A stretch of DNA of 64,000 nucleotides from Candidatus Woesearchaeota archaeon CG10_big_fil_rev_8_21_14_0_10_45_16 (GTDB taxonomy: Archaea > Nanobdellota > Nanobdellia > Woesearchaeales > GW2011-AR9). This document shows positions 45,656-55,276 of the stretch, piece by piece. The stretch covers positions 124,001 to 188,000 of the forward strand of contig PCXY01000005.1 of the NCBI GenBank assembly GCA_002762785.1, given 5' to 3'. A program made the translations under genes and the position numbers. Positions within the stretch are counted from its first letter, which is position 1; each line of letters begins with the position of its first letter. The notes under the pieces were generated by a model. That model had not been told where the DNA came from. It worked only from the letters and a program-made list of their open reading frames with translations, and did not search any database.

Positions 45656-46366
45656 ATGGATGCAACTATCAGCAAGACTGCAATTATAAAGAAGAACGTG
45701 GTCATCGGTGAAAACTGTATCATCGGCGACAACGTCGTAGTTTTTGAAAACGTTACTATCGGAGATAATACGGTGATCGAAAACAACGTTACTTTGGGCC
45801 ATCCTATCGGACTATACGTACGTGATGAGAATGCCCGGGAGTCGATGCCTGCCACCATCATCGGGGCAGACAGCATCATCAGGACTGGAAGCATCATCTA
45901 CTGCGGGACAAAGCTAGGGAGCAAGGTCAGGACAGGAACCCATGTGGCTGTTCGAGAGTTCTGCGCAGTTGGTGATAGTAGTATCATCGGCACGCTGGTG
46001 CAGGTTGAAAATAATACGATCATCGGGCAGCGTGTTTCTATCGAGACAGGAGCACACATCACAGCGAAGGCTGTTATTGAAGATGACATCTTCATCGGTC
46101 CGCACGTAGTGACAACAAATGACAATCAGATGCTGCGACCGATAGATGTAGCTAATGGAAAGAAAGCAGAGCTGAAAGGACCGCACATCAAAAAAGGCGT
46201 TCGCATCGGTGCTAATGCGACGATCCTGCCGGGCATGATGATCGGTAAAAACAGTGTCATCGCTGCCGGATCTATAGTGACCAAAGATGTTCCTGAGAAC
46301 AGTGTGATGGTCGGCGTCCCGGCCAAGAAGGTTAAAGATGTGGGAGAAGAGTTCTGGTTAGGATAA
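45656..46366 (+). CDS. Left-handed beta-helix acyltransferase (WbpD-like UDP-sugar 3-N-acyltransferase)
   Basis: Repeated hexapeptides (IGENCI IGDNVV ... IGANAT ILPGMM IGKNSV IAAGSIV), VPENSVMVGVPAKKV. Confidence 0.82.
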   Translation: MDATISKTAIIKKNVVIGENCIIGDNVVVFENVTIGDNTVIENNVTLGHPIGLYVRDENARESMPATIIGADSIIRTGSIIYCGTKLGSKVRTGTHVAVREFCAVGDSSIIGTLVQVENNTIIGQRVSIETGAHITAKAVIEDDIFIGPHVVTTNDNQMLRPIDVANGKKAELKGPHIKKGVRIGANATILPGMMIGKNSVIAAGSIVTKDVPENSVMVGVPAKKVKDVGEEFWLG

Positions 46367-46377
46367 CCCGAGGCAGC

Positions 46378-47466
46378 ATGAAAAAGATAAAGATAATCAC
46401 AGTTTTTGGAACCAGACCGGAGATTATCAAATTATCGCCGGTGATATCGCTTCTGGATGAATGTAGTGACCATATCTTAGTCCATACCGGACAGCACTAT
46501 TCCTACAATCTTGATCGACTTTTCTTTGAAGAGATGCATCTGCGGAATCCAGATCACCAGTTGAACGTCGGCTCCGGAACACCCGCATATCAAGTAGGGA
46601 CCATCATGATGAAAGTGGAAGAGATCCTGCTCAAAGAGAGACCGGATCTGGTCCTAGTGCAAGGAGATACCAATTCCACGCTGGCAGGAGCATTAGCGGC
46701 AGTGAAGTCTGGAATACCTTTAGGCCACATCGAATCAGGATACCGATCTGGCAACCTGCAGATGGCAGAAGAGATCAACCGCATCATCACTGACAGGCTT
46801 TCACGATACCTGTTTGTAGGAACTCAAGAAGGGATGGAAAACCTGCATCGGGAAGGTGTTGAAGGAAAGATGTTTCTCGTCGGCAATACGGCCATCGATG
46901 CTTTACGTAAGAATGAAACGCTGGCGGATGAAAAAGTGCTGGTACAGCATAGCCTTACTTCAGATGGTTACATCCTAGTGACAGTGCATAGAGCTGAGAA
47001 TACGGAGGAGAAGAACCTGAGCAGCATCGTAAACTCCTTGAACAAGTTAGCGGAGATGACTACAGTCGTTTTCCCCATCCATCCACGGACCAGAAAAATG
47101 ATAGAAACGTTCCAGCTGTCTCTCAGCGCAAAGATAACGGTTATCGAATCGACTGGTTACCTTGAGTTTATCAGCCTGATGAAAAATGCAGCGTTTATCA
47201 TGACCGATTCTGGCGGCATCCAGGAAGAAAGTGTCGAGCTGAACGTTCCCTGCCTGATCCTCCGAAATGAAACTGAGACCATGGATCTGGTCAATGCAGG
47301 AAAGACCATCCTTACTACGACCGATAAAGATAGGATCTTCAGTATTGCTTCGTCTCTTCTAGAAAGCAAAGAAAAAAGAGAAGAGATCAAAAACAGGCCA
47401 TTCTCTGGAAAAAGCGGCGTGGCCCAGAAGATAGTTGAGATTCTGCTGAGGGAACTTACTTCCTGA
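46378..47466 (+). CDS. UDP-GlcNAc 2-epimerase family (WecB/WbpI-like)
   Basis: KIITVFGTRPEIIKLSPVI; TGQHYSYNLDRLFFEE; VQGDTNSTLAGALAA; HIESGYRSGN; TDSGGIQEES. Confidence 0.93.
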   Translation: MKKIKIITVFGTRPEIIKLSPVISLLDECSDHILVHTGQHYSYNLDRLFFEEMHLRNPDHQLNVGSGTPAYQVGTIMMKVEEILLKERPDLVLVQGDTNSTLAGALAAVKSGIPLGHIESGYRSGNLQMAEEINRIITDRLSRYLFVGTQEGMENLHREGVEGKMFLVGNTAIDALRKNETLADEKVLVQHSLTSDGYILVTVHRAENTEEKNLSSIVNSLNKLAEMTTVVFPIHPRTRKMIETFQLSLSAKITVIESTGYLEFISLMKNAAFIMTDSGGIQEESVELNVPCLILRNETETMDLVNAGKTILTTTDKDRIFSIASSLLESKEKREEIKNRPFSGKSGVAQKIVEILLRELTS

Positions 47467-47499
47467 ACCTTTTTAAATCGAATTTACAGGGAATCAAAC

Positions 47500-48663
47500 A
47501 TGAACATACGAGTCGCAGGCACCGGCCATACTCCTTTTGGAACCTCTAAGAAAGAGATAGGTGAGCTGATGCTGGAAGCTGTCGAGGAAGCCCTGTCCCA
47601 AGCCAATGCCAAAGCGGACGATGTTGATACTATCTTTATCGCTAACTTCTCCAGCTCATTCGCAGGGCAGAGCCATCTTCCGGCGCTTCTTGCCTCAAAA
47701 CTCAAGACCAATGCTGAAATAGTCAGAGTTGAATCGGCCTGCGCTTCCGGAGGATTAGCTGTAAAAGAGGCAGTAGTCGCTTTATCTTCTGGATTGTACA
47801 AAACGGCTCTTGTCGTCGGTGTGGAAAAGATGAACGCCAGCACTATCTCTGAAGTGACTGGAATACTGGCATCGGCGGCCAGTCCTGACGAGATTATCCA
47901 TGGAGCTACTTTCCCCAGCCTTTACGCTTTGATTGCGAGACAGCATTTTGCAAAATACGGGACGACAGAAGAGCATCTGGCGATGGTCTCAGCCAAAAAC
48001 CATCAAAACGCACGCAAGAACATTTTAGCGCAGTTCAAGAAGGACATCAAAGTGGAAGATGTCCTCAAATCAAAGATGGTCGCTTCGCCTTTGAAACTGC
48101 TGGACTGCTCGCCGATCACCGACGGCGCGGCAGCAGTCTTCTTATGCAACCAGGAGGTCGCTGACAAGTTTACATCAAAAGAGTATCCGTCTGTTGACAT
48201 CATCGGCATCGGCCACAGCAGTGATTCTATCTCTCTTTTGGACAGAAAAGATCTTACGGTGATGCCGGCTGTCGTAAAAGCTGCGCTGAAAGCATATGCG
48301 ATGGGTTCGATAAGCCCGCAGCAGATAGATGTGGCCGAACTTCATGACTGTTTCACCATCGCTGAGATCGTCGAGATGGAAGATCTGGGACTCTGCAACA
48401 AAGGACAAGCCACCGCGATGATTACGGAAGGAAAGACTGCTATTGATGGAATGCTGCCGATCAACCCTAGCGGCGGCCTGAAAGCTAAAGGGCATCCTGT
48501 CGGCGCCACCGGCGTGAGCCAGGTTGTAGAGATAACGAAGCAACTGCAAGGACGCTGCGGTGAAAGGCAGGTGCGAAAAGCGGAGACGGGATTATGCTGC
48601 AATGTCGGCGGTTCAGGAGCGACAGCCGTCGTGACTATATTAAAAAGGGGGATGGAGAGATGA
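47500..48663 (+). CDS. Archaeal-type thiolase (acetyl-CoA C-acetyltransferase / SCP-x-like)
   Basis: VESACASGGLAVKEAV nucleophile Cys, ELHDCFTIAEIVEMEDLG, NPSGGLKAKGHPVGATG; TATA-like tttttaaat upstream. Confidence 0.9.
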   Translation: MNIRVAGTGHTPFGTSKKEIGELMLEAVEEALSQANAKADDVDTIFIANFSSSFAGQSHLPALLASKLKTNAEIVRVESACASGGLAVKEAVVALSSGLYKTALVVGVEKMNASTISEVTGILASAASPDEIIHGATFPSLYALIARQHFAKYGTTEEHLAMVSAKNHQNARKNILAQFKKDIKVEDVLKSKMVASPLKLLDCSPITDGAAAVFLCNQEVADKFTSKEYPSVDIIGIGHSSDSISLLDRKDLTVMPAVVKAALKAYAMGSISPQQIDVAELHDCFTIAEIVEMEDLGLCNKGQATAMITEGKTAIDGMLPINPSGGLKAKGHPVGATGVSQVVEITKQLQGRCGERQVRKAETGLCCNVGGSGATAVVTILKRGMER

Positions 48664-49637
48664 CCTGGAAGATAATCAGCTACTCGGTCATCAACGTTCC
48701 GCCATCTTCTTATAGTGCCGGATACGCGCTTGCTCTGGTCGAGGATGAACAGGGGGAGAGAAAGACGGCCCAGGTAGAACGCCAGCACGCTGCATCCATA
48801 GCTGTTGGTACGCCTGGCACGATCATTATTGATGATGCTCCCAATGGTCTGCAAAAGAAGATCAATGTCTTTGTTCCAGACAACGCTGGATCAGACCGCA
48901 ACGTGAGGGAAGTGGCGTTTATCACCGGCAGTTCACGCGGTATCGGAAAAGCCATCGCTGTGGCTTTGGCAAAAGAGAAGAAAGACATTATCATCAACAA
49001 TAGTGTGGAGTCTGAAGAAGGGCGAAAGACCGTAAAAGAGATCGAGAGATTAGGGGTGCGCTGTTCTTATCTACCCGGGAAGATAAACGATGAGAAACAA
49101 GTGGGTGAGATCGTGGAAAAGATCATCCAGACATATGGTCAGATCGATATCTTAGTCAACAATGCCGGCATAACTAGGGACAAGATGATCGAGAACATGA
49201 GCGCCGAGATGTGGGATGAGGTTCTCGATGTTAACTTGAAAGGGACTTTTCTTTGTACAAAAGCAGTTCTTCATTTTATGGTCAAACAAGGCTCAGGCTC
49301 GATCATAAACATTTCATCTATCATCGGCGAGAACGGGACTATCGGACAGGCTAACTATGCCGCATCGAAAGGCGGGATGATCGCATTCACCAAAAGTATC
49401 GCAAGGGAATGTGCAGGGATGGGTATCAGGGCTAACGCTATCACTCCAGGATTTATCAAGACTGATATGCTCAATCCGATACCGCCGGCCATCCTGGGAG
49501 ACATCGTCAGACAGATACCGCTGCGCCGCCTGGGTAGACCAGAAGAGATTGCCAATGCAGTTGTTTTTCTAGCATCAGATAAAGCCAGTTATATCACCGG
49601 CCAGGTTATTGGTGTTAACGGCGGATTAAGGATGTGA
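48660..49637 (+). CDS. Fusion: OB-fold (DUF35-like) domain + 3-oxoacyl-ACP/acetoacetyl-CoA reductase (FabG/PhaB-like SDR)
   Basis: N-terminal ~80 aa all-beta OB-like segment; from ~48900 VAFITGSSRGIGKAIA, NNAGITRD, NYAASKGG (YxxxK), ANAITPGFI; ATGA overlap with thiolase. Confidence 0.82.
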   Translation: MTWKIISYSVINVPPSSYSAGYALALVEDEQGERKTAQVERQHAASIAVGTPGTIIIDDAPNGLQKKINVFVPDNAGSDRNVREVAFITGSSRGIGKAIAVALAKEKKDIIINNSVESEEGRKTVKEIERLGVRCSYLPGKINDEKQVGEIVEKIIQTYGQIDILVNNAGITRDKMIENMSAEMWDEVLDVNLKGTFLCTKAVLHFMVKQGSGSIINISSIIGENGTIGQANYAASKGGMIAFTKSIARECAGMGIRANAITPGFIKTDMLNPIPPAILGDIVRQIPLRRLGRPEEIANAVVFLASDKASYITGQVIGVNGGLRM

Positions 49638-49707
49638 TGGCTAGAAGAGTTCTAGACCAGATTAAGAGTTCCATAATATTTAAAAAAAGTCCTTAGCCGG
49701 AAAGGTC

Positions 49708-50556
49708 ATGGGCCTTCCAAAACTGACTGAACCCGGACCATGGCAGCAATGCTATGAAGATCAGGACGTCAGAACCCTCGCTGAATGGGGAATTACGGGG
49801 CCCATCGAAACGGTAAGATTGGTGCCAGTAGAAAAACCCAGAGAATTGCGAGAGCTTGACTACAAAGTTGCTTCTTACTGGGAAAAGTTGGCTGCGGAGA
49901 TCACGGCGAAAGGCGGCAAGCCTCGTAACGGAATCTTTCACGGCGTTGCCAACATGGATGCTATTGATGTTGACGGAAAAACCCTTGTCATCGGAACTTA
50001 TCAAGCTGATTTTGCAACCCTTCGTTTTAAGTTAGACGAACTATTTCCAGATCAAGGACAAGAACCACAGTTGACAGCTGAAGAAAAAGGGATTCTTCAA
50101 GATTTTTTCCATATCCTGGGTGTTAGCGCCTTGACGCAGAGCGCGCAGGGTTTATATCTCTTCGGAAGAGTTCAGAAAGACAATTTTTTGAAAGGGGGAA
50201 TGACAGAATATGTCCCGCAAGGCTTCCTGGACCGGAGACAGAATGACCATGATCCAAATGTTAACGCATATGACCAGGAATTATTGAAAGAACTTGAAGA
50301 AGAAACCAGCCTGACGCCAGATGCCATTGAAGCGAGAGATATCACGAGGATAATTGTCAGTGATATTTATTCAAACTTGACAGTTCTTTCTGAGATTAGA
50401 TTAAGAATTGGGTATGACGAGAGGACTCAGCTAAGTAGAGAACATGATAGTTTGGTATGGTATACAAGACCGGAAATCCTCGAGATCCATGAGAGACGCC
50501 ATACCTCCTTGGTCCCCACTGTCCCCAGATTATTTGAGAAGTCAGAAAGTGTGTGA
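49708..50556 (+). CDS. Possible Nudix-fold protein
   Basis: QELLKELEEETSLT resembles REUxEExxU of the Nudix box; remainder not recognised. Confidence 0.4.
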   Translation: MGLPKLTEPGPWQQCYEDQDVRTLAEWGITGPIETVRLVPVEKPRELRELDYKVASYWEKLAAEITAKGGKPRNGIFHGVANMDAIDVDGKTLVIGTYQADFATLRFKLDELFPDQGQEPQLTAEEKGILQDFFHILGVSALTQSAQGLYLFGRVQKDNFLKGGMTEYVPQGFLDRRQNDHDPNVNAYDQELLKELEEETSLTPDAIEARDITRIIVSDIYSNLTVLSEIRLRIGYDERTQLSREHDSLVWYTRPEILEIHERRHTSLVPTVPRLFEKSESV

Positions 50557-50661
50557 AAAGAGATCTGATGTGAAAAGAAATCTGACCATCCGATACCCAC
50601 CGTCTGAAGACTAAATCTTAATTACCTAAACTTTATAAAGCGAAAACCAGAGATTTCTGCC

Positions 50662-51741
50662 ATGATCCCTATTGCTAAACCTATCCTCGGAAAGGAAGAA
50701 AAAGAGGCCGTCCTGGCGGTTCTGGACTCTGGTATGTTAGCCCAGGGAAAAAAAGTCCAGGAGTTTGAAGAATCTTTCGCCAGATTTATCGGGACCAAGC
50801 ATGCTATCGCTACCACCAACGGGACTACGGCGCTTCATGCTGCTCTGCAAGCACTTGGCATAAAAGAAGGAGATGAAGTGATCACCTCGCCGTTCACTTT
50901 TGCCGCCACCGGCAACACCATCAGGATGGTCGGAGCCACGCCAGTCTTTGTAGACATCGATCCTGCTACGTTTAATATCGATTCCCGTCTTTTGGAGAAA
51001 GCGATCACGCCAATGACAAAAGCCATAATGCCCGTACACCTTTTCGGCAAGACGGCAGAGATGGGAAAGATCTGCGAGATTGCCAAGAAACACGGCTTAT
51101 CGATCATCGAAGACGCCTGCCAAGCCCATGGAGCTGCTATCGAAGGAAAGAAAGCAGGAAGCTTCGGGACAGCTTGTTTCTCATTTTACGCGACAAAAAA
51201 CATGACCACTGGAGAAGGCGGCATGGTCACCACCGATGATGATGATGTCGCAGCGGCTGTCCGTAAGTTTATCAACCACGGCTCCTGGAAAAGATATCAT
51301 CATGACAGTGTGGGCCATAATTTCAGGATGACCGACCTGGCTGCCGCCATCGGCTGTGAACAGCTTCGGAAGATCGGACAGTTCAATGCCAAAAGACGCG
51401 AGAATGCCGCTTTCCTGACGAAAAATCTTAAAGAGGTAGCTGGATTGGTCGTTCCAGAAGTGAGTGAGGAGCATGTCTATCATCAATATACTCTAAGGAT
51501 CACTGACCGATTTCCCTGTTCAAGAGATGAAGTGTCCTCTTTATTGACAGAAAAAGGGATCGGCAACGCTACGTTCTATCCCGTTCCTCTTCACCAACAG
51601 CAGTCGTTTGCCGAATATAACAGTCTCTCTTTCCCGGAAGCTGAGAAAGCTGCCAGGGAAGTGCTGTCCATCCCGGTCCATCCGGAAGTCACGCAACAAC
51701 AGCTTCAACAGATTGTCGCTGTCTTAAGGTCGATACGATGA
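50662..51741 (+). CDS. DegT-family UDP-sugar 3-aminotransferase (WbpE-like)
   Basis: IPIAKPILGKEEKEAVLAVLDSGMLAQGKKV; IIEDACQAHGA; CFSFYATKNMTTGEGGMV; TATA-like ctttataaag ~30 nt upstream. Confidence 0.92.
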   Translation: MIPIAKPILGKEEKEAVLAVLDSGMLAQGKKVQEFEESFARFIGTKHAIATTNGTTALHAALQALGIKEGDEVITSPFTFAATGNTIRMVGATPVFVDIDPATFNIDSRLLEKAITPMTKAIMPVHLFGKTAEMGKICEIAKKHGLSIIEDACQAHGAAIEGKKAGSFGTACFSFYATKNMTTGEGGMVTTDDDDVAAAVRKFINHGSWKRYHHDSVGHNFRMTDLAAAIGCEQLRKIGQFNAKRRENAAFLTKNLKEVAGLVVPEVSEEHVYHQYTLRITDRFPCSRDEVSSLLTEKGIGNATFYPVPLHQQQSFAEYNSLSFPEAEKAAREVLSIPVHPEVTQQQLQQIVAVLRSIR

Positions 51742-52718
51742 TACGGATAGGCGTGATAGGAGTCGGTTCTATGGGACAGAACCATGCCCGGGTCTATGCT
51801 GACTGCGAAAATGCTGAACTGGTGGCGGTGGCTGATCCGCAGCCTGAACAACTGCAGAGGGTCGCCCATAAATTCAACGCCGTCCCGTACCAATCATACT
51901 TAGAGATGCTGGAAAAAGAAAACCTGGATGCTGTGTCCATCTCCGTCCCCACCAGTCTTCATAAGAAGGTGGCTATAGAAGCTTTATCCAGAGGGAAACA
52001 TGTCCTTTTGGAGAAACCGATCGCTGAAACCGAGGAAGAAGCCCGGGAGATCATCGATTGCGCAAAGATAAATAACGTCAAGCTGATGATCGGCCATATC
52101 GAAAGGTTTAATCCAGCTATTCTTCATCTTAAAGAACTTCTTGAACAAGGTGAACTGGGGGAGATCTATAAGATCGATGTCCAGAGGATCGGCCCGTTCC
52201 CCAGCCGCATCGCTGACGTTGGCGTCATCATCGACCTTTCCGTCCACGATCTCGATATCATCAACTATCTTACTGATAAAAAACCCTGCCGGGTCTATGC
52301 CGAAGTGCAGCAAAAACTTCACCCGTCACATGAGGATTCAGTGACAGCTCTCCTCAGCTATGACGATGAGATGCTGGCCGTACTGAATGTCAATTATCTT
52401 TCGCCGACAAAGATACGGCAGCTGAAGATCTTCGGGAAGAGAGGCATGTTTAGCGTCGACTATCTCAGCCAGGAATTATGTTTCTTTGAGAATCATAGTT
52501 TCAAGAGTGAGAACTGGGAAAGTGTCTCTGAAGGAGACATGAAAAAGATCCATCTGCCGAAGAAAGAACCATTAAAAGCGGAGATTGAAGCGTTCCTTAA
52601 ATCTATCGAAGAAGACTCGCAGCCGCCGGTAAGCGGCGAACAAGGGCTGCTGGCTTTACAGACCGCCAACCATATTATCCTTTCTGCTAAAGAAAGATCG
52701 ATCGTGAGGGTGCTATGA
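51738..52718 (+). CDS. Gfo/Idh/MocA oxidoreductase (WbpB-like)
   Basis: IRIGVIGVGSMGQNHARVYADCENAELVAVAD; GKHVLLEKPIAET; DLSVHDLDI. Confidence 0.92.
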   Translation: MIRIGVIGVGSMGQNHARVYADCENAELVAVADPQPEQLQRVAHKFNAVPYQSYLEMLEKENLDAVSISVPTSLHKKVAIEALSRGKHVLLEKPIAETEEEAREIIDCAKINNVKLMIGHIERFNPAILHLKELLEQGELGEIYKIDVQRIGPFPSRIADVGVIIDLSVHDLDIINYLTDKKPCRVYAEVQQKLHPSHEDSVTALLSYDDEMLAVLNVNYLSPTKIRQLKIFGKRGMFSVDYLSQELCFFENHSFKSENWESVSEGDMKKIHLPKKEPLKAEIEAFLKSIEEDSQPPVSGEQGLLALQTANHIILSAKERSIVRVL

Positions 52719-53644
52719 AAGCTGCTATGAAAAACAGCGTAGCAAAGAGTAAGATGGCCAGAAGTGGCATAAAAGTCATCATAACCATCCCGGCATACAA
52801 TGAAGAAAAAACCCTGCCGAGAGTGCTGGAAGAGATCAGACGAGTGATGGACAATACTAGGTATAACTATGAGATCCTGATCGTCAACGACGGTTCAAAA
52901 GACAAGACCGTCGAGGTAGCCCAAGCTTGCGGGGCAACTGTCGTGAGCAAAAAACACAGCGGACTGGCTGAAACGTTCAAGTTAGAGATGAAAGAATGTT
53001 TGGCCAGAAAAGCTGATATCATCGTCCACACCGACGCTGACGGGCAGTACCATCCGAAACACATCCCAGAAATGATCGAGAAAGTGCAGCGAGGGTTTGA
53101 CTTAGTTTTAGGCAGCCGTTTCAGGGGGAAGATCGAGAGTATGCCTCTACTGAAAAGACTGGGGAACATCGCTTTCTCGCGGGTCCTAAGTTCGCTGACG
53201 AGAACCAGAATCACCGATTCCACCACTGGCTTCCGGGCGTTCACGGCTGAAGTTGCCAGGGACATCCAGTACATCAACACTTTCACTTATACACAGGAGC
53301 AGATCATCAAAGCGGCCAAGCAAGGTTTCCGTATCGGCGAAGTGCCGATCATCGCCAGAAAGACCAGGGAAAGCAGATTGTTCAAGAACCCTTTACAATA
53401 TGCGATAAAAGCTTGGATCAATATCTTCAGGATCTACCGCGATTATGAACCGTTGAAATTCTTTGGAAAGATCGGACTGGCCGGATTCCTCGGTGGTTTC
53501 CTGATCGGTTTCTATTTTGTCTATCTTCATTTTACGACCGGCATCAAAGGCCATATCGGCCTGCTGTTCCTGATGCTGATCCTGCTGGTGTTCGGCCTGC
53601 AGACAATATTGTTCGGCTTTCTGGCAGACATGATGAAAAGGTAG
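52715..53644 (+). CDS. GT2 glycosyltransferase with C-terminal TMs (DPM-like)
   Basis: ITIPAYNEEKTL, IVNDGSKDKT, HTDADGQYHP, GSRFRGKI. Confidence 0.9.
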   Translation: MKAAMKNSVAKSKMARSGIKVIITIPAYNEEKTLPRVLEEIRRVMDNTRYNYEILIVNDGSKDKTVEVAQACGATVVSKKHSGLAETFKLEMKECLARKADIIVHTDADGQYHPKHIPEMIEKVQRGFDLVLGSRFRGKIESMPLLKRLGNIAFSRVLSSLTRTRITDSTTGFRAFTAEVARDIQYINTFTYTQEQIIKAAKQGFRIGEVPIIARKTRESRLFKNPLQYAIKAWINIFRIYRDYEPLKFFGKIGLAGFLGGFLIGFYFVYLHFTTGIKGHIGLLFLMLILLVFGLQTILFGFLADMMKR

Positions 53645-53704
53645 TTAGAATTCAAAATGCCTGGTGGACAGTGAAACAGGATTACGAAAAGATAGATCAG
53701 ATGA

Positions 53705-55153
53705 CTATTTCTTAAACAGCTTTTTAAGAGGTTGAAAATCTTTAGTAGAGATTTCACCGAAGAGATACAATATAAGAAAATATATCAATCCGTAGACGAG
53801 ATAGTTGAACAAGATCATTAGTCCTGAGTACTGCCAAAGCGAAGCGATAAGATAGATAAAGACGGAAACCAGGATAATCTTTAATGACGACATTAAATTA
53901 GTCAACGTCTTAAAACGGGCATAGACATAGGCTGCGGCGACGGCACACGCAAAAATAGACGTTATCAATTGGGCGTACGCCGCTCCGACCAACCCATAGG
54001 ATGGCATCAATAAGAAGTCGAGGAAGACGAGGATAACCAACAACAATATCGTAAAGTTTAGTTCTATCTTCGGCTTGCCGCAGGCAGTGGTAACCGACAG
54101 AAGAACAGAAAAAAATACCAGGAAAGTGGACCCGAAAACTAAGACGGCAAGGACAGGAGCAGCAGAGACATATGACGGCGAGTAAATAAGAGACAAGATC
54201 TGGGGAGCCGTCGCTGCCGCCACCGCATTAAAAGGAGCAAGTATCAAGAGGCAATACCGTAAAGATGACGAAAGGTATTTACGTATAAGAGGGCCATTCT
54301 CTTCCGAGAAAGCTTTTGATACTGAAGGCGTAAGAGTCATTGGAAGAGCGCTAAAAACAAGGTAAGAGAGATTAGATACTGTAAAAGCAGCCGTATAAAG
54401 GCCGGCAACCGCATTGTCTACCAAAAAATATTTGATAAAGAGAGTATTCACATTACGGATAAGTGATTTTGAGAATATAGCGACAGTCAAAGGAAACGCG
54501 AAGAGAAATATCTTTCTGAAGTTGACCGGAGAACCACCACTGCCCGTGATAACTTTCTTTTCCCTGGATAAAAAATAATTCGTGACCAACAACCCATAGA
54601 GATAAGATAACAAGAAAGCCCACAAGACACCAAAGATTCCGTATCCCAAAAACATGAACAAAAATGCCAATACAACTCTCACGATCAACAGTGAGGTCTT
54701 GATGATCGCTTGGAGCCTAAACTGGCGCAGGCCATTCATATATCCCGACAACATCAATGAGAGCCAGGAATATGGGATCAGCATAAATCCCAGAAAGATA
54801 AGATAGGGAGAGAGAGAACTATCTCCTAACAGATCGGCGATGGAATGGGCAAAGATCAAGTATAAAGCAGAGAAGAAAAATGTTAACGCAAACTGCATTC
54901 TCAAAGAGATTTTCATCAACGACCGGATGTTTATCGTTACATCGGACATAAACTTTGATATCGTCCGAGGAATCGCTATGTTTAACAAGGCATCATTGAC
55001 AAGGTAGAACGACATAATAATCCCAAAAACACCATACAACTCGACTCCGAGGAGGCGAGCGATACCTATATGCATCGCGTAGTTAGACAAGACTGCTACA
55101 ATAACAGATGCCATAAGCCAGATAGTGCCGACTCCTAACGATTGTCTTGCCAT
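53705..55153 (-). CDS. Oligosaccharide flippase (MOP/Wzx-like)
   Basis: Multi-TM; GIARLLGVELYGVFGIIMSFYLV; RTISKFMSD. Confidence 0.85.
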   Translation of the reverse strand: MARQSLGVGTIWLMASVIVAVLSNYAMHIGIARLLGVELYGVFGIIMSFYLVNDALLNIAIPRTISKFMSDVTINIRSLMKISLRMQFALTFFFSALYLIFAHSIADLLGDSSLSPYLIFLGFMLIPYSWLSLMLSGYMNGLRQFRLQAIIKTSLLIVRVVLAFLFMFLGYGIFGVLWAFLLSYLYGLLVTNYFLSREKKVITGSGGSPVNFRKIFLFAFPLTVAIFSKSLIRNVNTLFIKYFLVDNAVAGLYTAAFTVSNLSYLVFSALPMTLTPSVSKAFSEENGPLIRKYLSSSLRYCLLILAPFNAVAAATAPQILSLIYSPSYVSAAPVLAVLVFGSTFLVFFSVLLSVTTACGKPKIELNFTILLLVILVFLDFLLMPSYGLVGAAYAQLITSIFACAVAAAYVYARFKTLTNLMSSLKIILVSVFIYLIASLWQYSGLMILFNYLVYGLIYFLILYLFGEISTKDFQPLKKLFKK

Positions 55154-55276
55154 TTGTCGATGCGAATTGCCAGGATCATGCTTTAAAAGCTTTATGCGGA
55201 TGTGTTCTCAAAATGAGAGTAATATCAGAAAAAGTGAATCATAACTCTTTTAAACAGATGAGCGCAATATTTGACG

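Noticed and set aside
48342-48854. 170-aa minus-strand ORF across thiolase/reductase junction
   Set aside because: Overlaps two strongly supported genes on the opposite strand; low-complexity composition.
50552-50585. 17-bp tandem near-duplicate TGTGAAAAGAGATCTGA / TGTGAAAAGAAATCTGA spanning the stop of the 49708 ORF
   Set aside because: Only two copies; most likely a local slippage duplication, not a functional repeat.
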